The translations under genes were made by a program, and so were the position numbers. The notes under the pieces are model-generated. The model was not told where the DNA came from. It worked only from the letters and a program-made list of their open reading frames with translations, and searched no databases. From Nocardioides kongjuensis (GTDB lineage Bacteria > Actinomycetota > Actinomycetes > Propionibacteriales > Nocardioidaceae), in contig NZ_JACCBF010000001.1 in NCBI RefSeq assembly GCF_013409625.1, positions 186,001 to 250,000 on the forward strand: 64,000 nt of DNA, written 5' to 3'. Below, piece after piece: positions 53,178 through 62,461 of the stretch (positions are counted from its first letter, which is position 1; every line of letters starts with the position of its first letter).

Positions 53178-54302
53178 ATGAGCTCTCCCACCGGCCGCCG
53201 TGTCCGCGTCGCTGTCGTCTTCGGCGGCCGCTCCAGTGAGCACGCCATCTCGTGCGTGACCGCCGGGAGCGTGCTGCAGGCGATCGACCGTGAGAAGTAC
53301 GACGTCGTCCCCGTCGGCATCGCCACCGACGGCCGCTGGGTGCTGGAGGCCGACGACCCGCAGCGGCACCGGATCACGGGCCCCGGCCAGCTGCCGTCGG
53401 TCGACGGCGGGCGAGCACCCGTCGCGCTCGCGCCCACGAGCGACGGCACCGGCCTGGTCGTCAGCGAGCCGGCCGAGACGCCGCGCGCTCTCGGTGACGT
53501 CGACGTCGTCTTCCCGCTGCTCCACGGCCCCTGGGGCGAGGACGGCACCATCCAGGGTCTCTTCGAGATGTCCGACGTCCGCTACGTCGGCTCCGGTGTG
53601 CTCGCCTCGGCGGTCAGCATGGACAAGGCGTTCATGAAGGTCGTCCTGAAGGACGCCGGCCTGCCGGTGATGCCGAGCGTCACCGTCACCGCGCGCGAGT
53701 GGAAGGCGGACCCGCAGGCCGTGCGGGAGCGTGCCGCCGAGCTCGGGTACCCCCTCTTCGTGAAGCCGGCCCGTGGCGGCTCCAGCATCGGCATCGCCAA
53801 GGCCCACACGCCCGACGAGATCGACGCCGCGATCGAGGGGGCGCTCGAGCACGACCCCAAGGTCCTGGTCGAGGTGTCCGCCGAGGGCGCCCGCGAGATC
53901 GAGTGCGGCGTCCTGGAAGCCCTCGACGGCGGCGTGGAGACCAGCCTGCCCGCCGAGATCCGGATCACCGGCGAGCACGAGTTCTACGACTTCGAGGCCA
54001 AGTACCTCCCCGAGGAGCACACCGAGCTCGACGTCCCCGCGATCCTGCCCGACGGCGTCGAGGAGCGGATGCGCGCGATGGCCGCGGCCGCCTTCACCGC
54101 GGTCGGCTGCGAGGGCCTCGCGCGCGTCGACTTCTTCCTCATGCCCGACGGATCGCTGGTCGTCAACGAGCTGAACACGATGCCGGGCTTCACGCCGCTG
54201 TCGATGTTCCCGCAGATGTGGGCCGCGACGGGCGTGACGTACGGCGAGCTGGTCGACCGGCTCCTCACGCTGGCTCTCCAGCGCGACACCGGCCTGCGCT
54301 GA
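53178..54302 (+). CDS. ddl: D-alanine-D-alanine ligase
   Basis: Ddl joins two D-alanines for peptidoglycan precursors. The 374-residue ATP-grasp protein has the N-terminal VVFGGRSSEHAIS, LLHGPWGEDG, the FVKPARGGSSIGI ATP loop and the metal-binding NELNTMPGF end. ATG 53178 is supported by the -10 at 53164. The same frame is open far upstream to 49179, but that is antisense to three real genes and is not coding. In related genomes it is usually followed by the DUF3515 gene that here lies at 63183. Confidence 0.96.
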   Translation: MSSPTGRRVRVAVVFGGRSSEHAISCVTAGSVLQAIDREKYDVVPVGIATDGRWVLEADDPQRHRITGPGQLPSVDGGRAPVALAPTSDGTGLVVSEPAETPRALGDVDVVFPLLHGPWGEDGTIQGLFEMSDVRYVGSGVLASAVSMDKAFMKVVLKDAGLPVMPSVTVTAREWKADPQAVRERAAELGYPLFVKPARGGSSIGIAKAHTPDEIDAAIEGALEHDPKVLVEVSAEGAREIECGVLEALDGGVETSLPAEIRITGEHEFYDFEAKYLPEEHTELDVPAILPDGVEERMRAMAAAAFTAVGCEGLARVDFFLMPDGSLVVNELNTMPGFTPLSMFPQMWAATGVTYGELVDRLLTLALQRDTGLR

Positions 54303-54308
54303 CCCGGC

Positions 54309-55751
54309 CTAGCCCCGGACCCGGAAAGACGGGGGCATCAGCGTCTCGACCGGGCGCCGCAACGCGTCCCGCTCGGTGAACGACGCGCGGTAGTCGTCGA
54401 AGAAGCGCTGGGCGCGCGCCCGCATCGCGGGTACGTCGACGCCGGGCACCGCGCCGTCGCGCACGACGAACCGGCCGTCGACCACGACGTGCCGGACGTG
54501 CTGGCCGCCGCCGTGCATCACGATCGAGCGGAGCGGGTCGTCGACCGGTCCGAGCCGCAGGTCGTCGAGACCGACGACGACCAGGTCGGCCTTCGCGCCG
54601 ACCGCCAGCCGTCCGAGGTCGGGACGGCCGAGGGCTTCGGCGCCGCCGACGGTCGCGGCCCGGAACAGGTCGGCCACCGACCCGGCCGTGTGGTCCTGCT
54701 CCACTGCCTTGGTCAGCACCGAGCCGTGGTCGATCGCGCGCAGCACGTCGGGCGGGAAGGTGTCGGTGCCCAGGCACATCCGCACGCCGGCACGACGGTA
54801 GGAGTCGAAGGAGTCCAGCACCATGCCGTAGCGACCGGACGCCAACGGGCAGAAGACGACCGTCGTCCCGGTCTCGGCGAGGCGTCGCACGTCGTCCCCG
54901 GCCGCGTCGACGGCCCAGCAGTGAGGGACCAGCAGGCCCGGCCCGAGCAGGCCGAGCCGGTCGAGCACCTCGACCGGGCGGGCGTCGTACCGCTCACGGA
55001 GGAGGACGACCTCCTCGTGGGACTGGCCCGCGTGCAACCGGACCGGTACGCCGAGCCGGGCCGCCTCCTCGCGGGTGCGGACGAGCAGCTCCGGCGTCTG
55101 GGTCTCGATCCGCGCCGGGGCGAGCAGGCCCCGGATCCGCCCGTCGTGGGCGCCCTCCCAGCGCTCGGTGAACCGGATCGCGCCGTCGAGCCCGCGCTCG
55201 CCCTCGGTCTCGTCCCAGTGCATCGCCCGGGTGCCGTCGGCGTCGGTCGTCGGTACGCCGGCGCGGTAGCTCGGCCCCAGGTACATGCGGATCCCGAGCC
55301 GCCCGGCGATCTCGGCGAGGTCGTCGAGCTCGTCCTCGGTCTCCGCCCAGGCCCGGTAGGTCTCGGCGGCGATCGGCAGCGCCGTCGTGACGCCGTTGAG
55401 GAGCAGCTGGACGACGGCGTACTCCCGGCGGAACGCGAGGTCGGCCCGGTCGAAGACCTCGCGCCGGTGGTGCCGGGCGTGGTCCGGCGACCAGTCCTGC
55501 CCGGCCAGCAGCTCGTCGGGCTGGAAGCTGTCGAAGATCGCGTGGTCGATGTCGCCGAGGGCGTTGAGGTCGACGAAGCCGGGGACGACCACGGCCTCGC
55601 CGCAGTCGACGGTCTCGTCGACCGGTCCGTCGTAGCGGCCGCCGACGTGGACCAGCCGGTCGTCCTCCCAGACCACGTCGCCGTCGCGGACCAGGAGGTG
55701 GTCGCCGTCCCCGTGCCCGACGACGTGGGCCGCGCGGAGGCGGGTCCTCAC
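54309..55751 (-). CDS. Amidohydrolase-superfamily protein lacking the HxH motif
   Basis: This 480-residue protein follows the COG0402 amidohydrolase/deaminase pattern. Present are PGFVDLNALGDIDH (57-70), a strand-5 His240 in RLHAGQSHEE, a strand-6 His277 in VPHCWAVD, a strand-8 Asp330 in LGTD and the C-terminal GAKADLVVVGLDD. The first metal motif is Asn63 and Leu65 instead of His-x-His. GTG 55751 overlaps the ABC ATPase stop as GTGA. It is the last gene of the ABC operon. It may hydrolyse or deaminate the imported compound with an altered metal site. Confidence 0.85.
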   Translation of the reverse strand: MRTRLRAAHVVGHGDGDHLLVRDGDVVWEDDRLVHVGGRYDGPVDETVDCGEAVVVPGFVDLNALGDIDHAIFDSFQPDELLAGQDWSPDHARHHRREVFDRADLAFRREYAVVQLLLNGVTTALPIAAETYRAWAETEDELDDLAEIAGRLGIRMYLGPSYRAGVPTTDADGTRAMHWDETEGERGLDGAIRFTERWEGAHDGRIRGLLAPARIETQTPELLVRTREEAARLGVPVRLHAGQSHEEVVLLRERYDARPVEVLDRLGLLGPGLLVPHCWAVDAAGDDVRRLAETGTTVVFCPLASGRYGMVLDSFDSYRRAGVRMCLGTDTFPPDVLRAIDHGSVLTKAVEQDHTAGSVADLFRAATVGGAEALGRPDLGRLAVGAKADLVVVGLDDLRLGPVDDPLRSIVMHGGGQHVRHVVVDGRFVVRDGAVPGVDVPAMRARAQRFFDDYRASFTERDALRRPVETLMPPSFRVRG

Positions 55752-56572
55752 GAGGCCGTGCCGCTGCGCTGGGGCGTCCAGCCGGGCCGGGGGACCGCGT
55801 CGATGAGGCGCCGCGTGTACTCCTGGGCGGGGGAGGAGAGGACCCGGGCGGTCGGCCCCTCCTCCACCACCGTGCCGCCCCGCATGACCAGGGTGCGCTC
55901 GCAGACCTGGTTGACGACGGCGAGGTCGTGGGTGATGAACAGGAACGCGATGTCGGTGCTCTCGCGGATGTCGCAGAGCAGGTTGAGGACCTGCGCCTGC
56001 ACCGACACGTCGAGGGCGGCGACCGCCTCGTCGAGCACGAGCACCGAGGGCTGCGCGGCAAGCGCGCGGGCGATGGCGACCCGCTGCCGCTGCCCGCCCG
56101 AGAGCTGGCGGGGGTACACGGTGGCGTGGCGGGGGAGCAGGCCGACCTGCTCCATCAGCTCGTCCACCCGGGCGCGGCGCGCCTCGCGGGACAGGTCGTG
56201 CTGCAGCCGGACCGCGGTGTCGAGGATGTCGCCGATGCGCTGGGAGCGGTCCAGGGACAGGTACGGGTCCTGGAAGACGAGCTGCATCTCGCGAGCCCGG
56301 CGGCGCCGCTCCGCGGCCCCGGGGCGGCCGCTGCCGCGCGACCGGCCGCACACCTCGATCGTGCCGCTGGTGCGCTGCTCGAGGCCCATCAGCATCCGGG
56401 CGACGGTGGTCTTGCCGGACCCGGACTCGCCCACGACGGCGAGCGCCTCCCCGGCTCCGAGGTCGAAGCCGACCCCGTCGACGGCCACGACGGGGTGGCG
56501 TCGGTCGTGGCCCGGGAACTCCTTGCGCAGGCCGCGGACCCGGACGACGGGCGTGGGGTGCTGCTCAGGCAT
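55748..56572 (-). CDS. Peptide-type ABC transporter ATP-binding protein (OppF-like)
   Basis: This 274-residue ATPase is of the dipeptide/oligopeptide importer type. Walker A is GESGSGKTT, the signature LSGGQRQ and Walker B VLVLDEA; the last is VLDEA where most have DEP. Overlaps are eight bases with the upstream OppD-like gene and four (GTGA) with the amidohydrolase. It serves with the OppD-like ATPase as the second nucleotide-binding half. Confidence 0.92.
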   Translation of the reverse strand: MPEQHPTPVVRVRGLRKEFPGHDRRHPVVAVDGVGFDLGAGEALAVVGESGSGKTTVARMLMGLEQRTSGTIEVCGRSRGSGRPGAAERRRRAREMQLVFQDPYLSLDRSQRIGDILDTAVRLQHDLSREARRARVDELMEQVGLLPRHATVYPRQLSGGQRQRVAIARALAAQPSVLVLDEAVAALDVSVQAQVLNLLCDIRESTDIAFLFITHDLAVVNQVCERTLVMRGGTVVEEGPTARVLSSPAQEYTRRLIDAVPRPGWTPQRSGTAS

Positions 56573-57572
56573 CGGCGGTCGCCTCCTGCGGGGACGGGAC
56601 GGGGGTCGCGGTGGCGAGCTCGTCGTGCCGGTGGCACGCGACGTGGCCGGTCGTGGTGGTCACCAGGGGCGGGGCCGAGGCCCGGCAGGCGTCGGCGACG
56701 TGGGCGCACCGGCTGGCGAACGCACATCCCGCACCGGCCTCGAAGGCGGCGAGCGGACGGCCGGGGATCACCGGCAGCCGTCGTACGGACGTGTCGATGC
56801 TGGGCCGGGCGACGAGCAGCCCTGCGGTGTACGGGTGCTGGGGATGGTCGGCGAGGGAGGACGACGCCTGCTCCTCGACGATCCGGCCGGCGTACATGAC
56901 GGTGGTCCGGTCGCAGGTGGCGGCGGCCAGCTCGAGGTCGTGGGTGATGAAGAGCATCGCCAAGCCGCGCTGCGTGCGCAGGTCGCCGAGGATCGCCATC
57001 ACCTCCGACTGGGTGGTGACGTCGAGCGCCGTCGTCGGCTCGTCGGCGAGGATGAGCTCGGGCTCGATCGCGATCGCCGTGGCGATCATGACCCGCTGCA
57101 GCAGGCCGCCCGACAGCTCGTGCGGGTACTGGCGCACTCGCCGCTCCCCGTCCGGGATGCCCACCTCGCCGAGCAGGTCGACGGCCCGCTTCTCGGCCGC
57201 AGCCCGCTTCATGCCGAGGTTGCGCCGCATCGCCTCGGTCATGAAGTCGCCGACACGGTGCACGGCGTTGATGTGGGCACGTGGGTCCTGGAAGATCATC
57301 GCGACCCGCCGTTCGCGCGCTGCCCGCAGCGCCCTGCGGTCGCCGAGCACGGAGGCCCCGCCGACCTCGATCCGGCCGGAGACGTCGGCACCGGGCGGGA
57401 ACAGCCCCAGCACCGAGCGCGCCGTCATCGACTTGCCGGAGCCGGACTCGCCGACCAGGCCGACCGCCGTGCCGGCGTCGATCGCGAGGTGGACGCCGTC
57501 GACGATCGTGCGGTGGCCGCCGCGGTGGCGGACGCCGACCCGGAGGTCCTCGATGGACAGGACGGTGCTCAT
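56565..57572 (-). CDS. Peptide-type ABC transporter ATP-binding protein (OppD-like)
   Basis: This 335-residue ATPase has Walker A GESGSGKSM, signature LSGGLLQ, Walker B LILADEPTTALD and the Cys-containing C-terminal extension of Opp/Dpp ATPases (GCAFASRCAHVADAC). The ATG at 57572 overlaps the OppC-like stop as ATGA. The signature GGLLQ departs slightly from GGQRQ but is common in OppD. It is part of a five-gene importer set. Confidence 0.92.
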   Translation of the reverse strand: MSTVLSIEDLRVGVRHRGGHRTIVDGVHLAIDAGTAVGLVGESGSGKSMTARSVLGLFPPGADVSGRIEVGGASVLGDRRALRAARERRVAMIFQDPRAHINAVHRVGDFMTEAMRRNLGMKRAAAEKRAVDLLGEVGIPDGERRVRQYPHELSGGLLQRVMIATAIAIEPELILADEPTTALDVTTQSEVMAILGDLRTQRGLAMLFITHDLELAAATCDRTTVMYAGRIVEEQASSSLADHPQHPYTAGLLVARPSIDTSVRRLPVIPGRPLAAFEAGAGCAFASRCAHVADACRASAPPLVTTTTGHVACHRHDELATATPVPSPQEATADA

Positions 57573-58450
57573 GCGCGCTCCTCGGAACGACGGGTCAGCC
57601 GGTCGCCGAGCACGATGACCGAGCCGACCAGCAGGGCGATGCAGGATCCGGCGAAGACCGCCTCGCCCGGTTGGTTGCGCAGCATCCCGTCCAGGCCCGA
57701 GCGCATCGTCAGGCCCCAGTCGGGGTCGGGCGCCTGGACGCCGAGGCCCAGGAACGACAGCGCCGACAGGTCGATCAGGGCGAAGCCCAGCGAGCTGACG
57801 GCCTGCGCCACGATCAGCGGCATCAGGTTGGGCAGCAGGTGGCGCAGGCAGATCGCGGTACCGCTGCGTCCCTGCACCCAGGCGGCAGCGACGTAGTCGA
57901 GCCTCGCCTCCCGCAGCACCGCGCCCCGCACCACCCGGGCGACGTACGGCGTGTAGCCGATCGTGAGGCCGAGGACGACGCCCGTCGTGCCGGGGCCGGC
58001 GATCGCCACTGCCGAGAGGGCGAAGACGATGCCGGGCACGGCGAAGAGGATGTCGAGGACCCGGGACACGAACGCGTCGACCACACCGCCGATCCAGCCG
58101 CTCGCGAGCGCGATGGCGGTGCCGACGACGGTCGACAGCACGATCACCGAGACCGAGGCGACCAGCGCCACGCGGCCGCCGTACATGAGCCGGGAGAGGA
58201 GGTCGCGACCGAGCGCGTCGGTGCCGAGCAGGTGCGCGCCCGACGGCGGTGCGTACGCCTCGAGCGGGGCCGGCAGGTTCGGCGGGTAGGGGGCCAGCCA
58301 CGGCGCGAGTGCGGCAGCGAGCACCACCAGCACCAGGTAGGCGAGCGACAGGGTGCCGCCGGGACCGAGCGTGCGCCAGACCGCGCGGAAGGGCCTGCGG
58401 CGCACGCGCACCGAGGGCACCGCGTGGTCGAGGGCGAGGGCGTGACTCAT
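57569..58450 (-). CDS. Peptide-type ABC transporter permease (OppC-like)
   Basis: This 293-residue permease has about six hydrophobic helices and the OppC features LLGTDALGRDLLSRLMYG and the coupling EAA loop (AAWVQGRSGTAICLRHLLPN). It lies 12 bases after the OppB-like gene and overlaps the OppD-like gene by four. With OppB it forms the membrane channel. Confidence 0.92.
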   Translation of the reverse strand: MSHALALDHAVPSVRVRRRPFRAVWRTLGPGGTLSLAYLVLVVLAAALAPWLAPYPPNLPAPLEAYAPPSGAHLLGTDALGRDLLSRLMYGGRVALVASVSVIVLSTVVGTAIALASGWIGGVVDAFVSRVLDILFAVPGIVFALSAVAIAGPGTTGVVLGLTIGYTPYVARVVRGAVLREARLDYVAAAWVQGRSGTAICLRHLLPNLMPLIVAQAVSSLGFALIDLSALSFLGLGVQAPDPDWGLTMRSGLDGMLRNQPGEAVFAGSCIALLVGSVIVLGDRLTRRSEERA

Positions 58451-58462
58451 GGGTTTCCTCCG

Positions 58463-59404
58463 TCAGGAGAGCGAGATGCGGGGGTCGACGAGGACGTAGA
58501 CGACGTCGACGAGCGTGTTGACGACGACGAACGTCGCGACCAGCGCGAGGATGACGGCCTGCACCACGACGAAGTCGCTGCGCAGGATCGCCTCGACCAG
58601 CAGTGAGCCGAGACCGTCGAGCGCGAAGACGTTCTCGACGACCACCGCTCCCGCGATCAGGGTCGCGATGGTGAGGCCGAGGACGGTCGTGATCGGGATC
58701 ATCGAGTTGCGCAGCACGTGGTGCCGCAGCACGTAGCCGCTGCTCAGGCCGCGGCTGCGCGCGGTCTCCACGTGCTCGCTGCGCAGCTCGTCGGACACCG
58801 CCGCCCGGGTGATCCGCGCGAGGTACGCCGCCGACGCGAGGCTGAGCGTGACCGCGGGCAGGACCAGGTGGACCAACCGGTCACCGAAGCCGGACCCGGC
58901 GCCGTACAGCGGGAGCCAGTCCAGCTGGCTGGCGAAGACCCAGATCAGGGCGACGCCGCTGACGAAGACCGGCGTCGCGAGGAAGGACGTCGTCACGAAG
59001 GTGATCACGCCGTCCACCGGGCCGGGCCGGGTGCCCGCCAGCAGCCCGAGCCCGACGCCGGCGACCGCGATCAGCAGGCCCGCGAGGAGCACCAGCCCGA
59101 CGGTGGTCAGCACCCGCGGCCCGAGCAGGTCGAGCACGTCCTGCTTGTAGGCCACGCTGCGCCCGAGGTCGCCGTGGAGCACGTCGGTCAGCCAGGTCCA
59201 GTACCGCACGAGGAACGGGTCGTCGAGGTGGTACCGGGCCTCGACCCGGGCGATCTGCTCCGGGGACGCGCTGCGGTTGCCCAGCAGGAAGGTGAGCGGG
59301 CTGCCCGGGGCGAGCTCCATCAGGCTGAACACCAGGAAGGAGGCGGCCAGCATCACCACGAGCAGGCTCGCGATCCGCTTGCCGGCGAACGTCAGGACGG
59401 TCAC
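58463..59404 (-). CDS. Peptide-type ABC transporter permease (OppB-like)
   Basis: This 313-residue permease begins with TFAGKRIASLLVVMLAASFLVF-like OppB sequence and has LAPGSPL, the LGRSVAYKQDV loop and the EAA coupling loop (RSRGLSSGYVLRHHVLRN). GTG 59404 is the start; earlier codons are antisense-like shadow of the binding protein. It lies eight bases after the binding-protein gene. It forms the channel with the OppC-like protein. Confidence 0.9.
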   Translation of the reverse strand: MTVLTFAGKRIASLLVVMLAASFLVFSLMELAPGSPLTFLLGNRSASPEQIARVEARYHLDDPFLVRYWTWLTDVLHGDLGRSVAYKQDVLDLLGPRVLTTVGLVLLAGLLIAVAGVGLGLLAGTRPGPVDGVITFVTTSFLATPVFVSGVALIWVFASQLDWLPLYGAGSGFGDRLVHLVLPAVTLSLASAAYLARITRAAVSDELRSEHVETARSRGLSSGYVLRHHVLRNSMIPITTVLGLTIATLIAGAVVVENVFALDGLGSLLVEAILRSDFVVVQAVILALVATFVVVNTLVDVVYVLVDPRISLS

Positions 59405-59412
59405 GGCGGGCC

Positions 59413-61044
59413 TCAGCGGGTCCCGATGGCCGAGGCCCACGGGTAGTAGAGGTAGTTGGACGTCGCGATCGACCCGGTGATCCGCTTGTTCTGGACCAGG
59501 ATGACCGGCAGGTACTCCAGCGGCAGCCAGGCCTCGTCGGTCACGGCCCTGTGCTCCAGCTCGGCGACCAGCTCGGCCCGGGTCTCGTCGTCGGTCTCCG
59601 AGCGCGCCGCGACCAGCTGGTCGGCGATCGCGTCGTACCGGCCGTAGTTGTTGTAGGCGTCCTTCTCGAACATCAGGTACGAGTCGAGCGGGTCCGCGAC
59701 GCTGTAGTAGGTGCTGAGGAAGGCGTCGATGCCCTTGCGTGCCTGCGGGTCGACGTAGACGTTGCCGTACTGCTCCACCGGGATCGTCTTGATCTCGATG
59801 TGGAGGCCGATCGCCTCGCCGGCGGCCTGGAGCAGGTTGGCCGTCTGCTCGTGGACGACCGAGCTGCCCTGGACGGCGATCGTGATCGGCTGGTCGCCGA
59901 CGCCGGAGTCCTCGACCAGCTTGGTCGCAGCCTCGATGTCGACGTCGGTGCCGGGGAGCTCGTCGTACGCCTTCTCGAAGATGCTCCTGCCGTAGGTCCA
60001 GGAGGCCGGCGTGGCCAGCGAACGGGCTGGGATGGCGGTGTTCTGGAGCACGGTGGAGGCGATCGCGGCCCGGTCGGTCGCCATCGACAGCGCGCGACGC
60101 ACGTCCGGGTCGGCGAACGGCCCGTCGGATGCGGCGCCGAGCAGGTACCAGCCGGCGAGCGAGGTGCCGAGGACGACCTCGGTGTCCTCGCCGTTGCGCA
60201 GCTTGTCGAGCCCCGCCGGCGGCAGGTAGAAGAACTCGCCGTCGAGCTCGCCGCTCTCCAGGGCGAGGACGGCGGTCGACTCGTCGGTCACGAACGAGAG
60301 CTCGAGCTTCGAGGAGAGCGGCTTCAAGGCGTCGTCCCAGTAGGCGTCGTTGCGGCTCAGCTCGATCGCCTGCCCGGGCTTCCAGGAGTCGAGGCGGAAC
60401 GGGCCGGTGCACATCGGGAGGTGCTGCGGCGTGCCGAAGTCCTCGCCCGCGGCCAGGCTCGACGCCTTCTCGGTGACGATGCCGCCGAGGGAGGCCAGTG
60501 CCTGGGTGAGCAGGGCGTCGGGCTTCTTCATCCTCATCGTGACCTCGAGCGGTCCGCTCGCGGTCACCGAGGCGACGTTGGTCAGGTACGTCGCGACGTA
60601 CGACCCGGAGTCGGGGTCGAGGTGACGCCCGATGCTCCACGCGACGTCCTCGGCCGTCAGCGGCTTGCCGTTCCAGAAGGTGACGCCCGGGCGCAGGTGG
60701 AAGACCCACGTCGTCGGGTCGGGCTGGTCCCACTTCTCGGCGAGGCCCGGACCGACGGTGAAGTCGGGGTTCGCGCGCAGCAGTGCCTCGCACGAGTTGG
60801 CCAGGGCCGTGTTCTCGGCGTAGTTGAAGGTCTTGATCGGGTCGAGGCTGAGCGGCTCGTAGGGCAGGTTCCAGTGGATGGTCCCGGCGTCGCCCGTGCC
60901 GGCCGGTGGGTCCTGGGCGAGGTCGGAGAAGTCGAGCGCGTCGGCGGGGTCGGGGGAGGCCGGCGTACCGGCGTTGCAGGCGGTCGCGACCAGCAGGACG
61001 GACGCGGCTGCGGTGGCGCGGAGGGCGGTGCGGGTGCGGGGCAT
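59413..61044 (-). CDS. ABC transporter substrate-binding lipoprotein (SBP family 5)
   Basis: This 543-residue lipoprotein has lipobox LVATAC with Cys23 and the SBP_bac_5 features (LSLDPIKTFNYAE, GLAEKWDQPDPTTWVFHLRPGVTFWNGKPLTAEDVAWS). Such proteins capture peptides, nickel or small amides outside the membrane. Its ligand is unknown, but the amidohydrolases beside it suggest an amide- or N-heterocycle-type compound. It lies 18 bases after the cytosine deaminase-like gene and heads the transporter genes. Confidence 0.93.
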   Translation of the reverse strand: MPRTRTALRATAAASVLLVATACNAGTPASPDPADALDFSDLAQDPPAGTGDAGTIHWNLPYEPLSLDPIKTFNYAENTALANSCEALLRANPDFTVGPGLAEKWDQPDPTTWVFHLRPGVTFWNGKPLTAEDVAWSIGRHLDPDSGSYVATYLTNVASVTASGPLEVTMRMKKPDALLTQALASLGGIVTEKASSLAAGEDFGTPQHLPMCTGPFRLDSWKPGQAIELSRNDAYWDDALKPLSSKLELSFVTDESTAVLALESGELDGEFFYLPPAGLDKLRNGEDTEVVLGTSLAGWYLLGAASDGPFADPDVRRALSMATDRAAIASTVLQNTAIPARSLATPASWTYGRSIFEKAYDELPGTDVDIEAATKLVEDSGVGDQPITIAVQGSSVVHEQTANLLQAAGEAIGLHIEIKTIPVEQYGNVYVDPQARKGIDAFLSTYYSVADPLDSYLMFEKDAYNNYGRYDAIADQLVAARSETDDETRAELVAELEHRAVTDEAWLPLEYLPVILVQNKRITGSIATSNYLYYPWASAIGTR

Positions 61045-61062
61045 CAGTCTTCTCCCTGGGGT

Positions 61063-62289
61063 TCAGGCCCGAGTGGTGGTGCTGGCGGTGGCGGCGGGGG
61101 TGAGGTGACCGTCGGCGGCGACGACGCGGCCGGCGCGGAGCACGAGGCGGGGGAGCGGGCGGTCGACGACGGCCTGCGCGGCGCACTCGGCGTCGAGGAC
61201 CATGACGTCGGCCGGGTCGCCGACGTGGAGGCCGGAGTGCGGCAGGCCGAGCAGCTCGGCACCTGCGTGGGCCGCGACGTCGAGGCACGCCTCGATCTCG
61301 TCGTCGGTCGCAGCGCCCAGCTGGTAGGCGAGGAGGTGGGTGCGGTCGATCATGTCGGCGTTGCCGAACGGGGACCAGGCGTCCCGGATGCCGTCGGAGC
61401 CGAGGACGACGCGTACGCCGGCCGCGCGGAGCTCGGGCACGGGCAGCGCGAGGTCCGGACCGCCCAGCGCGCAGGTCGCGAGGGTGACGCCGGCCTCCGC
61501 CGTCGCCGCGGCGAGGTCGGCGAGCGCGGATCCGGTGAGGTCGGCGTAGTAGAACGCGTGCCCGAGGGTCATCCGGCCCTGCCAGCCGGCCTCGACCGTG
61601 CGCCGGAGGACGGCCTCGACCTGGAGCCGGCCGGTCTCGCCGGTGTCGTGCAGGTGGATGTCGAGGTCGACGTCGAGCTCGGCGGCGAGCCCGAAGACGA
61701 TGTCGAGGTGGCCGTCGAGGTCGCCGTCGAGGCCGAGCGGGTCGATGCCACCGAGCACGGTGGCGCCGGCGCCGACCGCCTCCCGGAGCAGCTCGGCCGT
61801 GCCCGGCGTGCGGAGGATCCCGAGCTGCGGGAAGGCGACGATCTCGACGTCGAGCGCCGGGCCGATCGCCGCGGCGGCCTCGGCGACTCCGCGGACGTTG
61901 TCGAGGCCGTGGACCGGGGCGACGTCGACGTGCGCCCGGACGGCGCGGGCACCGTGGGCGACGTAGCGCTCCAGCAGGCTGCCCGAGCGCTCGGCGACCG
62001 AGCGGGTGAGCTGCTTCTGCACCCGTACGTCGTTGTCGATCAGGTCGGCCAGGCTCTGAGCGGGCTGCCGGGAGAGCCACGGCTCGCCCCAGGTCGTCTT
62101 GTCCGGGTGGCAGTGGCCGTCGACGAGGGTCGGCAGCAGCAGCCCGCCACCGCCGTCGACGATCTCGTCCGCAACCGGTCGAGGCGCGCCGGGGGCGAGG
62201 ACGGCGGCGATGGTGCCGTCCTCGATCACGACGTCCGCGGCGCGGCCGGTGGCCGTCGTGCGGACGTCGCTGAGCAGGGTCGTGGCCAC
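61063..62289 (-). CDS. Cytosine deaminase-like metal-dependent amidohydrolase
   Basis: This 408-residue enzyme resembles the CodA/N-isopropylammelide hydrolase group of the amidohydrolase superfamily. Metal ligands are intact: His59-x-His61 in DGHCHPDKT, His212/His214 in DIHLHD, His244 in LGHAFYY and Asp299 in GSDG. It would deaminate a cyclic or linear N-compound. GTG 62289 (GGAG five bases upstream) is preferred; extensions to 62385 would read through the operator region. It is first in the transporter operon and divergent from the GntR gene. Confidence 0.88.
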   Translation of the reverse strand: MATTLLSDVRTTATGRAADVVIEDGTIAAVLAPGAPRPVADEIVDGGGGLLLPTLVDGHCHPDKTTWGEPWLSRQPAQSLADLIDNDVRVQKQLTRSVAERSGSLLERYVAHGARAVRAHVDVAPVHGLDNVRGVAEAAAAIGPALDVEIVAFPQLGILRTPGTAELLREAVGAGATVLGGIDPLGLDGDLDGHLDIVFGLAAELDVDLDIHLHDTGETGRLQVEAVLRRTVEAGWQGRMTLGHAFYYADLTGSALADLAAATAEAGVTLATCALGGPDLALPVPELRAAGVRVVLGSDGIRDAWSPFGNADMIDRTHLLAYQLGAATDDEIEACLDVAAHAGAELLGLPHSGLHVGDPADVMVLDAECAAQAVVDRPLPRLVLRAGRVVAADGHLTPAATASTTTRA

Positions 62290-62308
62290 GCGAGCTCCGT
62301 TCGTTAGT

Positions 62309-62316
62309 GGTATACC
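62309..62316. promoter_or_regulatory. Probable GntR operator (GGTATACC)
   Basis: GGTATACC, set in TAGTGGTATACCGTTA (62305-62320), is an 8-base palindrome typical of GntR FadR-subfamily sites (TGGTATACCA-like). A partial copy, GGCATACC (62431-62438), lies 24 bases before the GntR start. Both are in the 172-base divergent region. Confidence 0.65.
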
Positions 62317-62461
62317 GTTATCCGCGGAACGTAGCAGGGCGAATCGGCCGATGTGAAGTGGCTCACGAGAAAATCCCGATAGCATCGCCAGATGGCAGGC
62401 ATCTGATCACCTGCACCAAGCGTGGATTGCGGCATACCAACGGGTCGCAGGAGGAGGGCTG

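Noticed and set aside
59551..62307. Plus-strand open frame of 918 codons
   Set aside because: It is antisense to the binding protein and deaminase-like genes, and its Gly/Val/Arg-rich composition is the mirror of their codons.
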